A DNA stretch of 64,000 nucleotides from RPQJ01 sp963777725 (GCA_963777725.1 CAVZRR010000020.1:310001-374000); one strand, 5' to 3'; counted from the first letter of the stretch, positions 32,706 through 42,078 are shown. Program-made: numbers and translations. Notes: generated by a model not told the origin, from the letters alone.

Positions 32706-34394
32706 TCATGCGACCGGACGCCGCGATTGTGCAATGCGAAAGCGGGCCGCGACGAACGCCGCGTCCGTCAGTGTGGCGTTGCCTGCGGGATTCAGGCCGG
32801 TGACGTGGTAGTCGCTGTAGGAGGCCGCGAAATTGAGCGGCATCGCGCCGGTGAGGTTGCACGTCAGTTGCGCTCCCGCCGCCGCATAGGCCGCTTCGGC
32901 CGTGGCCAGGAAATCGTCCCGCTGCGAATACACGAAGGCGGTGATGCCGCCGGCCGCACGCACGTCGGCCGTGGCGGATTCGAGCGCGCCGGCCGCGTCG
33001 TCCGTCTCGATCACGAAGCCGATCGGCCCGAAACGTTCCTCGCAGTACAGGTCGCGGGCATCGGGCGCGACCCTCAGCAGCAGCGGTGTCGCGGTGCGCG
33101 CCGCCGGAAAGTCCGGGTGGGCGTAGGGCGCCGAGTCGAGCATGACCGCGCCGCGTCGGCTGCCGCTTTCGTGCAGGCGTCCGACCAGGTCGAGCGTCGC
33201 GGGTGATTGCACCGTCGCGAGGATCGACGCGGCTCGCCTCGACTCCGCGACGACGGCCCGGAAGGCTGCGACGAGCGCATCGCAGACCTCGTCCACGCTG
33301 GCTCGTCGATCGCCCACGGAGACGCCGCCCCGCGGCACGTAGATGTTCTGAGGCGACGTGCACATCTGCGCGGAGAACAGGTTCATCGTGGTCGCGAGGC
33401 TGCGGGCCACGGGCTCCAGGTCGTCCATCGACTCGAGCACGACCGTGTTGACGCCGGACGTTTCCGTGTAGCTCAACGCCGGGTGCGCATTCTGCTCGAC
33501 CCAGGCGCCGAACCGCGCGCTGCCGGTGAAGTCGACGATCGCGGTGCCCGGATGCTTCACGAGCCGCATGCCGAGCGGCGCCTCGGGACTGTCGACAGCG
33601 AGGGTCACGAGGTTCGGGTCGAACCCGGCGTCCGCGAGCACGCGGCGAGCGACTCGCACCGACACCGCCATGGGCAGGATGCCGGTCGGATGCGGCTTGA
33701 CGATCACGGCGTTGCCGGTCGCGAGGCTGGCGAACATCGCCGGAAACGCGTTCCAGGTCGGGAAGGTCGCGCAGGTGAAGCAGACTGCGACGCCGCGCGG
33801 CACGAGGCGGAAGCGCTTCTGCAACCGGATCGTGGCCGCGCCGAAGCGCCGTTCCCACAAGGCCTGGGTGGCCACCGCGGTCATCGCCTGGTGCGCGTAG
33901 GCAATGGCCTCGATGCCGCGATCGAGTGCATTCGTGCCGCTGCCCGCATAGCTCATCGCGGGGCTCTGGCCGGCGGTGTGCATCACGGCGGGCACCAGCT
34001 GCGGCAATTCGGCGAACAAGGCGTGCACGATCTCCAGGCAGACGCCGACTCGCGCTTGCGCGCCGGCATCGGCCCAGGCGGGCATGGCCTTGCGCGCCGC
34101 ATCGAACAGGACATCCACGTCGGCCCGAGGGTAGTCGATGCCGAGCCGTTGGCTCGTGTAGGGAGAGACCTCGTCGCCGAGCCGCCCGACTTCACCCGGC
34201 TGGTCGAGTTCGAACGCGCGACCCTGCTGGGCCTGGAAAGCCACCCGACCGCGTTCAAACGCGGCGGCGGAGTCGGGGTAGCGATCCGGCGTCTCCGGGA
34301 ACGGACTGAAGTACTCGCGCGTCGCGCAGGCCGCGATCGCTCGCTCCAGCAGCGGCCGGTGTCGGTCGTACAGCAGCGCGGGCTTGGAATTCAT
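32706..34394 (-). CDS. PaaN-family aldehyde dehydrogenase-like protein
   Basis: A 562-residue protein matching the PaaN_2 type of phenylacetate-degradation proteins (LFDAARKAMPAW, then PTWNAFPAMFASLATGNA and VKPHPTGILP). It has an aldehyde-dehydrogenase fold. The region around SAQMCTSPQN holds the expected catalytic cysteine, and EERFGPIGFV is the family's C-terminal block. It likely oxidises an aldehyde to an acid, or opens a ring intermediate, in the cytoplasm. The start at 34394 lies two bases after the thiolase stop (TGACCATG), so the two are coupled. No other phenylacetate genes are present, so the substrate is probably different. Confidence 0.82.
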   Translation of the reverse strand: MNSKPALLYDRHRPLLERAIAACATREYFSPFPETPDRYPDSAAAFERGRVAFQAQQGRAFELDQPGEVGRLGDEVSPYTSQRLGIDYPRADVDVLFDAARKAMPAWADAGAQARVGVCLEIVHALFAELPQLVPAVMHTAGQSPAMSYAGSGTNALDRGIEAIAYAHQAMTAVATQALWERRFGAATIRLQKRFRLVPRGVAVCFTCATFPTWNAFPAMFASLATGNAVIVKPHPTGILPMAVSVRVARRVLADAGFDPNLVTLAVDSPEAPLGMRLVKHPGTAIVDFTGSARFGAWVEQNAHPALSYTETSGVNTVVLESMDDLEPVARSLATTMNLFSAQMCTSPQNIYVPRGGVSVGDRRASVDEVCDALVAAFRAVVAESRRAASILATVQSPATLDLVGRLHESGSRRGAVMLDSAPYAHPDFPAARTATPLLLRVAPDARDLYCEERFGPIGFVIETDDAAGALESATADVRAAGGITAFVYSQRDDFLATAEAAYAAAGAQLTCNLTGAMPLNFAASYSDYHVTGLNPAGNATLTDAAFVAARFRIAQSRRPVA

Positions 34395-34396
34395 GG

Positions 34397-35605
34397 TCAG
34401 TCCGGGACGATCTCGACGACGACCGCGGCGCCCAGCCCGAGCGCGCCGCTGACAGCGGCCACGCCGCGCCGCAGTCCGCGCCGTTCGAGCTCGTCGACCA
34501 GCATGCCGACCAGCGTGGTGCCCGTCGCACCCATTGCGTGGCCAAGCGCGATGGCGCCGCCGTTCACGTTCAGCTTCTGCGGCGGGATGCCGAACGCGCG
34601 GGCAAAGACCAGCGTCGGCGCGGCAAAGGCCTCGTTGACCTCGAACAGGTCGATCTCCTCGACCCGCAGGCCCGCGAGCTCGAGTGCCTTGCGGGTGGCG
34701 CCGAGGGCTCCGTTCAGCGCCAGCACGTGTTCGTCCGCGTGCACGGCGGTGGCGACGACGCGGGCGCGCGGCCGCAGCCCGAGCGCGGTTCCAGCCGCCC
34801 GGCGACCGAGCAGTACCACCGAGGCCCCATCCGCCATGGCCGGCGAGTTGCCGGCATGGTGGTAATGCGTGACCGAACCGAGCGCCGGGTAACGTTCGAG
34901 AATCAGCGCGTCGGCCCATTGCGCGCCCATCTCGGCGAAATACGGCGACATCGCCAGCAGTTTCTCGAGCGTCGCGTTCGCGCGAATGGTCTCGTCCTGG
35001 GCGAGCAGCACGGTCCCCGCGGAATCCCGGACCGGCACCAGCGACCGGTCGAACCGTCCCTCGGCGCGCGCTTGCGCGGCGCGTTGCTGTGACTGCACGG
35101 CGTACGCCTCGGCCTCTTCGCGCAGGATGCCGTACAGCGTCGCAATCGCGTCCGCGCTGACGCCCATCGGCGGCGTGCGCAGTCGCTGCACCGTGGCCGG
35201 ATCGCTGAGGAATGGCGGACGGTCGGAGGCCATCGGCACGCGCGACATCGACTCCACGCCGCCCGCGACCATCAGGCCCTCGCCCGCGAGCACGCGCGCC
35301 GCGGCCGTGTTGAAGGCCCACAGGCTCGACGCGCAGTAGTGATTCACCGTGGCGACGGAGACGGAGTCGCTCCAGCCGGCCTCGAGTGCCGCGACCTTGC
35401 CGACGTTGCCGGCCTGCTCGCCGGTCTGTGTCACGCAGCCGATGATCGCTTCACCGACGCGCCCGGTGTCGAGGCTGGCGCGCCCGGCCAGTTCCCGCAG
35501 CAACCCCGCGAGCAGGTGAGCCGCCGGCACGCCCGAGAGCGCGCCGCCGGGTTTGCCGGCGCCACGCGGCGTGCGCAGGCAATCGAAGATGAAAGCTTGC
35601 GTCAT
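34397..35605 (-). CDS. Acetyl-CoA acyltransferase-type thiolase lacking the second catalytic cysteine
   Basis: A 402-residue thiolase. The acylation cysteine is in NHYCASSLW, the NEAFAAP block is present, and the catalytic histidine lies in NGGAIALGHAMGATG. At the C-terminus the usual C-x-GGG-x-G reads SGALGLG, so the cysteine that activates CoA is a serine. Such a protein may have weak or altered thiolytic activity. It overlaps the oxygenase stop by 4 bases (ATGA) and is followed at once by the paaN-like gene, so all three are one transcript. Predicted role: CoA-dependent C-C cleavage in the pathway. Confidence 0.83.
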   Translation of the reverse strand: MTQAFIFDCLRTPRGAGKPGGALSGVPAAHLLAGLLRELAGRASLDTGRVGEAIIGCVTQTGEQAGNVGKVAALEAGWSDSVSVATVNHYCASSLWAFNTAAARVLAGEGLMVAGGVESMSRVPMASDRPPFLSDPATVQRLRTPPMGVSADAIATLYGILREEAEAYAVQSQQRAAQARAEGRFDRSLVPVRDSAGTVLLAQDETIRANATLEKLLAMSPYFAEMGAQWADALILERYPALGSVTHYHHAGNSPAMADGASVVLLGRRAAGTALGLRPRARVVATAVHADEHVLALNGALGATRKALELAGLRVEEIDLFEVNEAFAAPTLVFARAFGIPPQKLNVNGGAIALGHAMGATGTTLVGMLVDELERRGLRRGVAAVSGALGLGAAVVVEIVPD

Positions 35606-37047
35606 GCCCCGCGCCGCATCAGCTGGCTCGGCCGAGTCGCTGCGAGCTGACCCAGGTACGCGTGGAAGCCGTGCGGCACGCGACGGGGCAGCGGGATCCG
35701 GGCCACCGGTCCGTCACCCAGGCTCGTGCCACGGGCGTCGAAGACCTGGAGTTCCGTCGTCGCCGTATTGAGGTCGGTCACGAAGCTGACGAGGTAGCCG
35801 TCGTCCTCCGAGGAGCGCGCATCCGACGGCGCAAACGGCGACTCGCTGTACCAGAGGTGATCGCCGCCGCTGTAGGCCGTGAACCGGCCATCCGTGCAGT
35901 CGTACTTCGCGAGTCCAGCGAACTGCGCGCCGAGCGGGCGGTTCTTCATCAGCACGTTGTAAGAGTAGCGGGTGGGCACGCCCTGCAGCCAGCTGTTCAT
36001 CGTCGGAAACTCGGTGTTGATCGTGTCGTCGATCAGGCGCTCGCGAGTGGCTCCGGTGCGCAGGTTGAAGCGCCACTCGTAGAGGTACGCCTCGATCTGC
36101 AGGTGCGCGATCGCCTTCGCGAAGCGCTGTTCGTCGGGCACGCCGGCGAGATCCCGCGGCGTCTTGTAGCGGCAGCCGACCATGACGACCTCGTCGCCGT
36201 CCTCCCAGGCGTTGACCACGTGGTAGATGAAGCAGGGCTCGGCTTCGAACCAGCGGATCTCGCGCTCGCTGCCGTACTTCGGGATCACCGCGAAGCGCGC
36301 CGGGCGCTCGCTGAAGAAGCGCAGCTTGTGCCGGCCGGCCGCGAACGCCTCGGGGTCGTAGGTCAGCGACAGGTCGTGAAGGATCACGTGCTGCTTCGTG
36401 AAGGCCATGTCGTGTGGCAGGCTCGGCCCGGGGAGCTCGACGTTCGCGGTGTGCCGGATCGCGCCGTCCGGCCCCGCGATGCCATAGCTCATGTACGGCC
36501 ACTGCTTGCCGTAGTCGAAGTAGATGAACTCGTCCGTCTGCTCGTCCACCTTCGAGTGCGCCGAGACGTGCGTCTTGAGCGTGCCCTTGAAGTCGGCCGG
36601 GCCGATCGTCTCGAGCGTCCAGGGATCGACCTGGTACGGCTGGCCGGCCAGGTACCACATCGTCACGAGCTTGCCGGCGTGGAACTTCACGTCGGTGTTC
36701 GAGGTGTCCTTGAGCGGCATGTCCGGGCGGTCGGCGCGCGGCGGATCCATGATGCCCGGCCAGAGCGCGCGGCCCGCGGCTTCCTCCTCGCGGAAGCAGC
36801 TCGTGCGCACCCAGCGATTGCGATAGGTGAGGCGGCCGCGATCGAAGTAGGCGGCGTGCAGCATGCCGTCGCCATCGAACCAGTGATAGCGGCCGGGACC
36901 GGCGTAGTGCGCGTTCGGCCCGTTGCGGAAGTACGCGCCATTGAGGTCCTTCGGCAACTCGCCGATCACCGGCAGGTCCTCATAGACCGACTCGTCCTGG
37001 ATCGGGCCGTGCGTGCCGGTCAGCAGGGGACTTTCGATGGCGGACAT
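35602..37047 (-). CDS. Carotenoid-cleavage-oxygenase-family protein
   Basis: A 481-residue non-heme iron dioxygenase. The four iron-ligand histidines of the seven-bladed propeller can be placed in VSAHSKVD, LPHDMAFT, FIYHVVNAWEDGDEVV and PHGFHAYL. The N-terminus has the family's GAYFRNGPNAHY and HWFDGDGMLH. Members split C=C bonds of carotenoids, stilbenes or phenylpropenes to give two aldehydes. An aldehyde dehydrogenase, thiolases and a CoA ligase next door fit consumption of such an aldehyde. Start: the ATG at 37047 after a GAGGAA site. The substrate cannot be read from the sequence. Confidence 0.87.
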   Translation of the reverse strand: MSAIESPLLTGTHGPIQDESVYEDLPVIGELPKDLNGAYFRNGPNAHYAGPGRYHWFDGDGMLHAAYFDRGRLTYRNRWVRTSCFREEEAAGRALWPGIMDPPRADRPDMPLKDTSNTDVKFHAGKLVTMWYLAGQPYQVDPWTLETIGPADFKGTLKTHVSAHSKVDEQTDEFIYFDYGKQWPYMSYGIAGPDGAIRHTANVELPGPSLPHDMAFTKQHVILHDLSLTYDPEAFAAGRHKLRFFSERPARFAVIPKYGSEREIRWFEAEPCFIYHVVNAWEDGDEVVMVGCRYKTPRDLAGVPDEQRFAKAIAHLQIEAYLYEWRFNLRTGATRERLIDDTINTEFPTMNSWLQGVPTRYSYNVLMKNRPLGAQFAGLAKYDCTDGRFTAYSGGDHLWYSESPFAPSDARSSEDDGYLVSFVTDLNTATTELQVFDARGTSLGDGPVARIPLPRRVPHGFHAYLGQLAATRPSQLMRRGA

Positions 37048-37060
37048 GGCGGGTTCCTCT

Positions 37061-38053
37061 TCAACCGAACGCTGGCAGAGCCAGGGATTGCGCGTACTCG
37101 GCACGCAGCCGCGCGATGATGTCGCCGGCGCCCTCGACGCGGGTCACGGCACTGACCGACTGGCCGGCGGACCAGATGTCCTTCCAGGCCTTCAACTGCT
37201 GCTCGGAATTCTTCCAGTCCATCGCGGTCTTGCCCGACAGGTTGTCGGGGTCGAGGCCGGATCGCTCCACGCTGCGGCGCAGGTAGTACGCGTTCGCGCC
37301 GGTGAACGCCTTGGTCAGCACGAGGTCGTCGACGCCCGCGTCGACCACCATCTGCCGGTAGTCGTCTGCCGCAAGGCTCTCCCGCGCGGCGATGAACAGC
37401 GTGCCGATGTCGGCGAGGTCGGCGCCCGCGACCTCGGCGGCACGGATCGCGCCGCCGCTGCAGAGGCCGCCCGCCAGCACGACGATGCCGTCGAAGAACT
37501 GCCGCACGGCCTGCACGAACACGAACGGCGACACGGAGCCCGTGTGGCCGCCCGCGCCGGTGCTGACCAGGATCAGCCCGTCCGCGCCGGCCTGCGCCGC
37601 CTTCCTGGCCATCGCGACGCTGCCCACGTCCGCGAACACCAGCCCGCCGTAGCCGTGGACCGTCTCGATGACGCGGGCCGGACTGCCGAGCGCGGTGATC
37701 ACGAGCGGCGGACGGTGGCGCTCGACGAGCTCGAGCTCGGCCGGCAGCCGGTCGTAGGAACTGTGCACGACGAGGTTGAGCGACCACGGAGCGACGCGTC
37801 GACCGGGTTCCGCGCGCCGGGTCTCGGCGAGTTCCGTCGTGATGCGCGACATCCAGGCGTCGAGCACTTCGAGGGGCCGGGCGTTCGGCGCCGGAAACGC
37901 ACCGATCACGCCGTGGCGGCACGCGGCGATCACGAGGTCTGGCCCCGAAACGAGGAACATCGGCGCGCAGATCAGCGGCAGCGTGAGCTGGTCGCGCAGC
38001 GCGCCGAGGCGATCGCGTCGCACGGCGGGCTCGGTGGGCGGGGAGTCGTGCAA
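37061..38053 (-). CDS. Nitronate monooxygenase-family flavoprotein
   Basis: A 330-residue FMN-binding TIM-barrel protein. Landmarks are LPLICAPMFLVSG near the N-terminus, the phosphate-binding GAGGHTGS and AGGLCSGGAI. The KAFTGANAYYLRRS block is typical of the 2-nitropropane dioxygenase/nitronate monooxygenase family. The start is a TTG at 38053 with GAGG upstream. Besides nitronates, some relatives act as enoyl-type or other flavin oxidoreductases. It is the first gene of the minus-strand operon leading to the cleavage oxygenase, 13 bases away. Confidence 0.82.
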   Translation of the reverse strand: MHDSPPTEPAVRRDRLGALRDQLTLPLICAPMFLVSGPDLVIAACRHGVIGAFPAPNARPLEVLDAWMSRITTELAETRRAEPGRRVAPWSLNLVVHSSYDRLPAELELVERHRPPLVITALGSPARVIETVHGYGGLVFADVGSVAMARKAAQAGADGLILVSTGAGGHTGSVSPFVFVQAVRQFFDGIVVLAGGLCSGGAIRAAEVAGADLADIGTLFIAARESLAADDYRQMVVDAGVDDLVLTKAFTGANAYYLRRSVERSGLDPDNLSGKTAMDWKNSEQQLKAWKDIWSAGQSVSAVTRVEGAGDIIARLRAEYAQSLALPAFG

Positions 38054-38073
38054 CGGCGTGTCCTCGAGCAGGC

Positions 38074-38093
38074 TTGCACAACTAGACTAGCAA
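38074..38093. promoter_or_regulatory. Candidate operator in the divergent intergenic region
   Basis: TTGC and GCAA half-sites 12 bases apart, with an internal CTAGACTAG palindrome, lie between the divergently transcribed nitronate monooxygenase and HxlR-type regulator genes. The position suits control of both directions by the regulator, but no HxlR consensus is available from the sequence alone. Confidence 0.25.
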
Positions 38094-38161
38094 CCGGGGT
38101 TCGCCGGGATCAAGCCCGGCGTGGGTTCCCGCGGCCGCCCGTGTCCGCTACAGTGCCGCTC

Positions 38162-39136
38162 GTGTCGGACGTCGCCCTCCACATCGCCACGAGCTCGGTC
38201 ACGCGCGCCATCGACGTGGTCGGCGACCGCTGGGCCCTGTTGATCCTGCGGGACGCATTCCAGGGCGCGCGCCGCTTCGAGGAGTTCGTCGAGCGCACCG
38301 GGGCGACCCGCGCGACGCTCACGAACCGGCTGCGGGCGCTGGTCGAGGAGGAGATTCTCGAACGGGTCCGTTACAGCACGTCGCCGCCTCGGTTCGAGTA
38401 TCGAATGACGCGGCGCGGACGCGACCTGTTCCCGGTGGCGCTCGCCGCCTGGCGCTGGGAGCGACGCTGGGCCGGGCCGCGGGGCGGCGTGCCAACGCGC
38501 TTGCGCCACGAGGCCTGCGGCCACGCGACGCGCCCGGAACTCGTCTGCGCGGCCTGCGGCGATCCGCTCGACCTGCGGCGCACGCGATACCGCAGCCGGG
38601 TTCCGTCCGGCCGGGCGCCGCGCCTGCAGCCCCGGTTGCGCCGGCTGTCGCCGTCGACCGCCGTGACGCACCGCGGGTCGAGTTCCGACATCATTCACGT
38701 GGTCGACGTCGTCGGCGACCGCTGGATGCCGCTGATCGTCTCCGCTGCTTTTTTCGGCCAGCGCCGCTTCGAGGACATCCAGGCGTCCCTCGGCATCGCG
38801 AGCAACATCCTGACCGCGCGCCTCGCCGTGCTGGTGGAACTCGGCGTCTTCGAGCGGCGCAGCTATTCGAGTCACCCGGCGCGCAGCGCATACCGCTTGA
38901 CCCGGAAGGGCCGGGACCTGTTCCCGTACGCCGTCGCGCTCAATGCCTGGGGTGACCGCTGGCTCGGCGGGCGCGCCGGCGCGACGGCAGTGCTCTACCA
39001 CGAGGTTTGCGGCAAGCGCCTCGTGCCGCAAGCGCGCTGCAACCACTGCGGCGAGCCCGTATCGATCGCCGACGTCCGCTTTCAGGTCCCAACCCATCGC
39101 CAGCAGGAGAACGGACGTGCGCACGACGCCCGCTGA
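38162..39136 (+). CDS. Tandem HxlR-type transcription regulator (two HxlR domains in one chain)
   Basis: About 324 residues with two winged-helix HxlR domains. Domain 1 has DVVGDRWALLILRDAFQGARRF and domain 2 has DVVGDRWMPLIVSAAFFGQRRF-like sequence. Each domain is followed by its own zinc-ribbon-like H-x2-C...C-x2-C (HEACG..CAACG and HEVCG..CNHCG). HxlR proteins normally bind DNA as dimers, so this chain is effectively a covalent dimer. The start is a GTG at 38162; 38153 is an alternative. It overlaps the downstream ligase gene by 20 bases. It probably controls both arms of this catabolic cluster. Confidence 0.85.
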   Translation: MSDVALHIATSSVTRAIDVVGDRWALLILRDAFQGARRFEEFVERTGATRATLTNRLRALVEEEILERVRYSTSPPRFEYRMTRRGRDLFPVALAAWRWERRWAGPRGGVPTRLRHEACGHATRPELVCAACGDPLDLRRTRYRSRVPSGRAPRLQPRLRRLSPSTAVTHRGSSSDIIHVVDVVGDRWMPLIVSAAFFGQRRFEDIQASLGIASNILTARLAVLVELGVFERRSYSSHPARSAYRLTRKGRDLFPYAVALNAWGDRWLGGRAGATAVLYHEVCGKRLVPQARCNHCGEPVSIADVRFQVPTHRQQENGRAHDAR

Positions 39137-40823
39137 AGTCATCGACCGCTATCGCCGCCAGGGCTGGTGGACGGACACCACCGTGGACGACCTGTTTCGC
39201 GCCGCGACGGCTGCAGAGGGCGGGCGGCCGGCCGTGATCGATCCGTCGAACCGCGCCGCGCTGGGCTTGGGCGAACCGCAGCGGCTCGACTACGCGGAGC
39301 TCGATTCGCGCGTCGACGCGATCGCCGCGCAGTTGCTGGGGCTCGGCCTGGGCCGCGGCGACATCGTCCTCGTCCAGCTGCCGAACGTCTGGGAAGGCGT
39401 CGCGCTGTATCTGGTCGCAGCCCGGCTCGGCCTCGTGCTGAGCCCGGTCGCGATGCAGTACCGGCGCCATGAACTCGAGCAGATCGGCCGGCTGCTGCAG
39501 CCGCGCGCGGTGGTGACCTGTCGCGAGTTCAAGGGCTTCGACCACGCCGGGCTGTGGGCAGGACTGGCGAAGGAGATCGACACCCAGCTGCTCGTGGTCG
39601 GGGACGAGGCGCCCGCCGGTGCGCTGCTGCTGCGGACCGGACCGGCGACCGCAGCCGACCGGGCTGCAGTCGCTGCCGCGGTGGCCAGCGCACCGCCGCT
39701 GGCGGACGACGTCTACACGATCTGCTGGACCTCGGGCACCGAGGGTGCGCCCAAGGGCGTGCCGCGTTCGCACAATCAATGGATCGCGATCAGCTGGGCC
39801 CATTTCGAGGCGGCCAAGATCGCGCCGGGCGATACGCTGCTGAATCCGTTTCCGATGATCAACATGGCGGCGATCGGCGGCTGCTTCCTGAGCTGGCTGC
39901 ACGGCGCGGGCACGTTGCTGCTGCATCACCCGCTCGATCTCGAGGTTTACCTGCGCCAGATCGCGATCGAGCGACCGCAGTACGCGATCGCGCCGCCGGC
40001 GGTGCTCAACATGCTGATCCGCGACGAGCGCCTGCTGGCCAGCGTGGATCTCTCGTCGCTGCGCTGCATCGGCTCGGGCTCGGCACCGTTGTCGCCGGCG
40101 ATGATCGCAGGCTTCCGCGAGCGCCTCGGCATCGAGATCGTGAACCTGTTCGGTTCCAATGAGGGCGTGTCGCTGGTGAGCGGCCCGGACGAGATTGCGG
40201 ACCCGGAGCGGCGCGCGAAGCTCTTCCCGCGCTTCGGGCGTGCCGAGCTCGAGTGGCCGCACCGGGTGTCGAAATCGATCGAGACCCGCATCGTCGATCC
40301 CGACAGCGGCGAGGAGATCCACGAGCCCGGGCGCCCCGGCGAGCTGCTGGTCCGCGGCGCGATCGTCTTCGACGGTTACTTCAAGGCGCCCGAGATGACT
40401 GCTCGCGCATTCACTGCGGACGGCTTCTACCGCACGGGCGATTTGTTCGAGATCGCCGCCGACGAGCTGGGGCCGCGCTATTACCGCTACGCGGGCCGTT
40501 GCAAGCAGATCATCGTGCGCGGCGGCGTCAAGATCTCGCCGGAGGAGATCGACGATGTGCTCGCGACCTGCCCTGACTTCGTCGAGGGCGCCGTCGTCGG
40601 TGTTCCGGACGAAGTGATGGGCGAGCGCATTTGCGCGGTCGTGGTGCCGAAGCCGGGCGTCGAGCCATCGCTCGAGGCACTGGGCCGATACTTCGAAAGT
40701 CGCGGCGTCGCCGTGTTCAAGTGGCCGGAGCGCCTGCGCACGGTCGCGCAGTTGCCACGCAATCCGGTCGGCAAGGTGGTCCGCGCCGAGCTGTTGCGCG
40801 CGGCCATGACCCCCCAGACCTGA
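39117..40823 (+). CDS. AMP-dependent acyl-CoA ligase
   Basis: A 568-residue adenylate-forming ligase. The phosphate-binding loop is WTSGTEGAPKGVPRSH, followed by NLFGSNEGV, the hinge YRTGDLFEI and a C-terminal lysine in NPVGKVVR. The start is a GTG at 39117 with AGGAG 7 bases upstream, inside the regulator gene. It activates a carboxylic acid to its CoA thioester. Given its neighbours this may be the acid formed by oxidation of the oxygenase's aldehyde product. The thiolase gene follows after 12 bases. Confidence 0.85.
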   Translation: MRTTPAEVIDRYRRQGWWTDTTVDDLFRAATAAEGGRPAVIDPSNRAALGLGEPQRLDYAELDSRVDAIAAQLLGLGLGRGDIVLVQLPNVWEGVALYLVAARLGLVLSPVAMQYRRHELEQIGRLLQPRAVVTCREFKGFDHAGLWAGLAKEIDTQLLVVGDEAPAGALLLRTGPATAADRAAVAAAVASAPPLADDVYTICWTSGTEGAPKGVPRSHNQWIAISWAHFEAAKIAPGDTLLNPFPMINMAAIGGCFLSWLHGAGTLLLHHPLDLEVYLRQIAIERPQYAIAPPAVLNMLIRDERLLASVDLSSLRCIGSGSAPLSPAMIAGFRERLGIEIVNLFGSNEGVSLVSGPDEIADPERRAKLFPRFGRAELEWPHRVSKSIETRIVDPDSGEEIHEPGRPGELLVRGAIVFDGYFKAPEMTARAFTADGFYRTGDLFEIAADELGPRYYRYAGRCKQIIVRGGVKISPEEIDDVLATCPDFVEGAVVGVPDEVMGERICAVVVPKPGVEPSLEALGRYFESRGVAVFKWPERLRTVAQLPRNPVGKVVRAELLRAAMTPQT

Positions 40824-40835
40824 GGAGCGGCCGCG

Positions 40836-42068
40836 ATGACGGAACCGGTGTACGTGCTCGGCGGCCTGCAGACGGATTTCGCGCGCAACTGGGCCCGCGA
40901 AGGCCACGAGATCGCCGACGCGATGCAGGAAATCGTCGTCGGTGGCCTGCAGCAGGCGCGCCTCGAGGCGCGCGACGTCGAGGTGGGCCATGTCGGCAAT
41001 TTCGTCGCCGAACTGTTCTGCAACCAGGGTCACCTCGGCGGCGTGTTCGCGGCAGCGCATCCGGACCTCGCCGGCGTGCCCGCCGGGCGTCACGAAGGCG
41101 CGTGTGCCTCCGGCAGTCTTGCGCTGCTCGCGGCGATGGCGGACCTCGAATCCGGGCGCTACGGGCTCGCGGCGGTCGTCGGCATCGAGCAGATGCGCAA
41201 CGTCCCGGGCGAGCAGGCCGCGCAGTACATCGGCGGACCGGCAATGTGGGCCGGGCACGAATGCCGCGACGTGCGGTTCCCGTGGCCGCACGTGTTCAGC
41301 GAGCTCGGTGACGAATACGAGCGCCGCTTCGGGCTCGACAATGCGCACCTGGCCCGGATCGCCGAGATCAATTTCGCGAACGCACGGCGCAATCCGAATG
41401 CGCAAACGCGCCGCTGGACGTTCACCGGGCGCAGCTTCGCGGCCGACGACGCGGCCAATCCGGTCATCGAGGGACGCATCCGCAAGCAGGACTGCGGCCA
41501 GATCACCGACGGCGCGGCGATCGTCTTCCTGGCCAACGGCGCGCGGGCAGCGCAGTACGCCCGGTCGCGGGGACTCGATCTCGAGGCGCTGCCGCGCATC
41601 CGCGGCTGGGGACACCGCACGGCGCCGATCACCTACGCGGCCAAGGTGCGCGCAAGCGCGGGCGAGCCTTACGTGTTCCCGGAGGTGCGCCGCGCGATCA
41701 CCGATGCGTTCCGGCGCGCCGGCGTCAGTGGCGTCGACGAACTCGACGGCATCGAGACGCACGACTGCTTCACGACCACCGAATACATGGCGATCGACCA
41801 CTTCGGCATCACGCCGCCCGGAGAGAGCTGGCGGGCGATCGAGGGTGGCGAAATCGAAATCGGTGGACGGATCCCGGTGAACCCGAGCGGCGGGCTGATC
41901 GGCACCGGACATCCCGTCGGCGCGACCGGCGTGCGCATGGCGCTCGATTGCTGGAAGCAGGTCACCGGCACCGCCGGCGAGTACCAGGTGCCGGACGCCC
42001 GGACGTTTGCGACGCTGAACATCGGTGGCAGCGGCACGACGATCGTGAGCCTGGTGATCGGGCGTTGA
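40836..42068 (+). CDS. SCP2-type thiolase
   Basis: A 410-residue thiolase of the sterol-carrier-protein-x type. The nucleophilic cysteine is in EGACASGSLA. The HDCF motif (ETHDCFTTTEYM) and GTGHPVGATG histidine block are intact; the C-terminal NIGGSGTT lacks the classic CxGGG, as is normal for this subfamily. SCP2 thiolases shorten branched or ring-derived beta-keto-acyl-CoAs. It is the last gene of the plus-strand arm and probably shares a transcript with the ligase. Confidence 0.84.
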   Translation: MTEPVYVLGGLQTDFARNWAREGHEIADAMQEIVVGGLQQARLEARDVEVGHVGNFVAELFCNQGHLGGVFAAAHPDLAGVPAGRHEGACASGSLALLAAMADLESGRYGLAAVVGIEQMRNVPGEQAAQYIGGPAMWAGHECRDVRFPWPHVFSELGDEYERRFGLDNAHLARIAEINFANARRNPNAQTRRWTFTGRSFAADDAANPVIEGRIRKQDCGQITDGAAIVFLANGARAAQYARSRGLDLEALPRIRGWGHRTAPITYAAKVRASAGEPYVFPEVRRAITDAFRRAGVSGVDELDGIETHDCFTTTEYMAIDHFGITPPGESWRAIEGGEIEIGGRIPVNPSGGLIGTGHPVGATGVRMALDCWKQVTGTAGEYQVPDARTFATLNIGGSGTTIVSLVIGR

Positions 42069-42078
42069 CGCGGACGCG

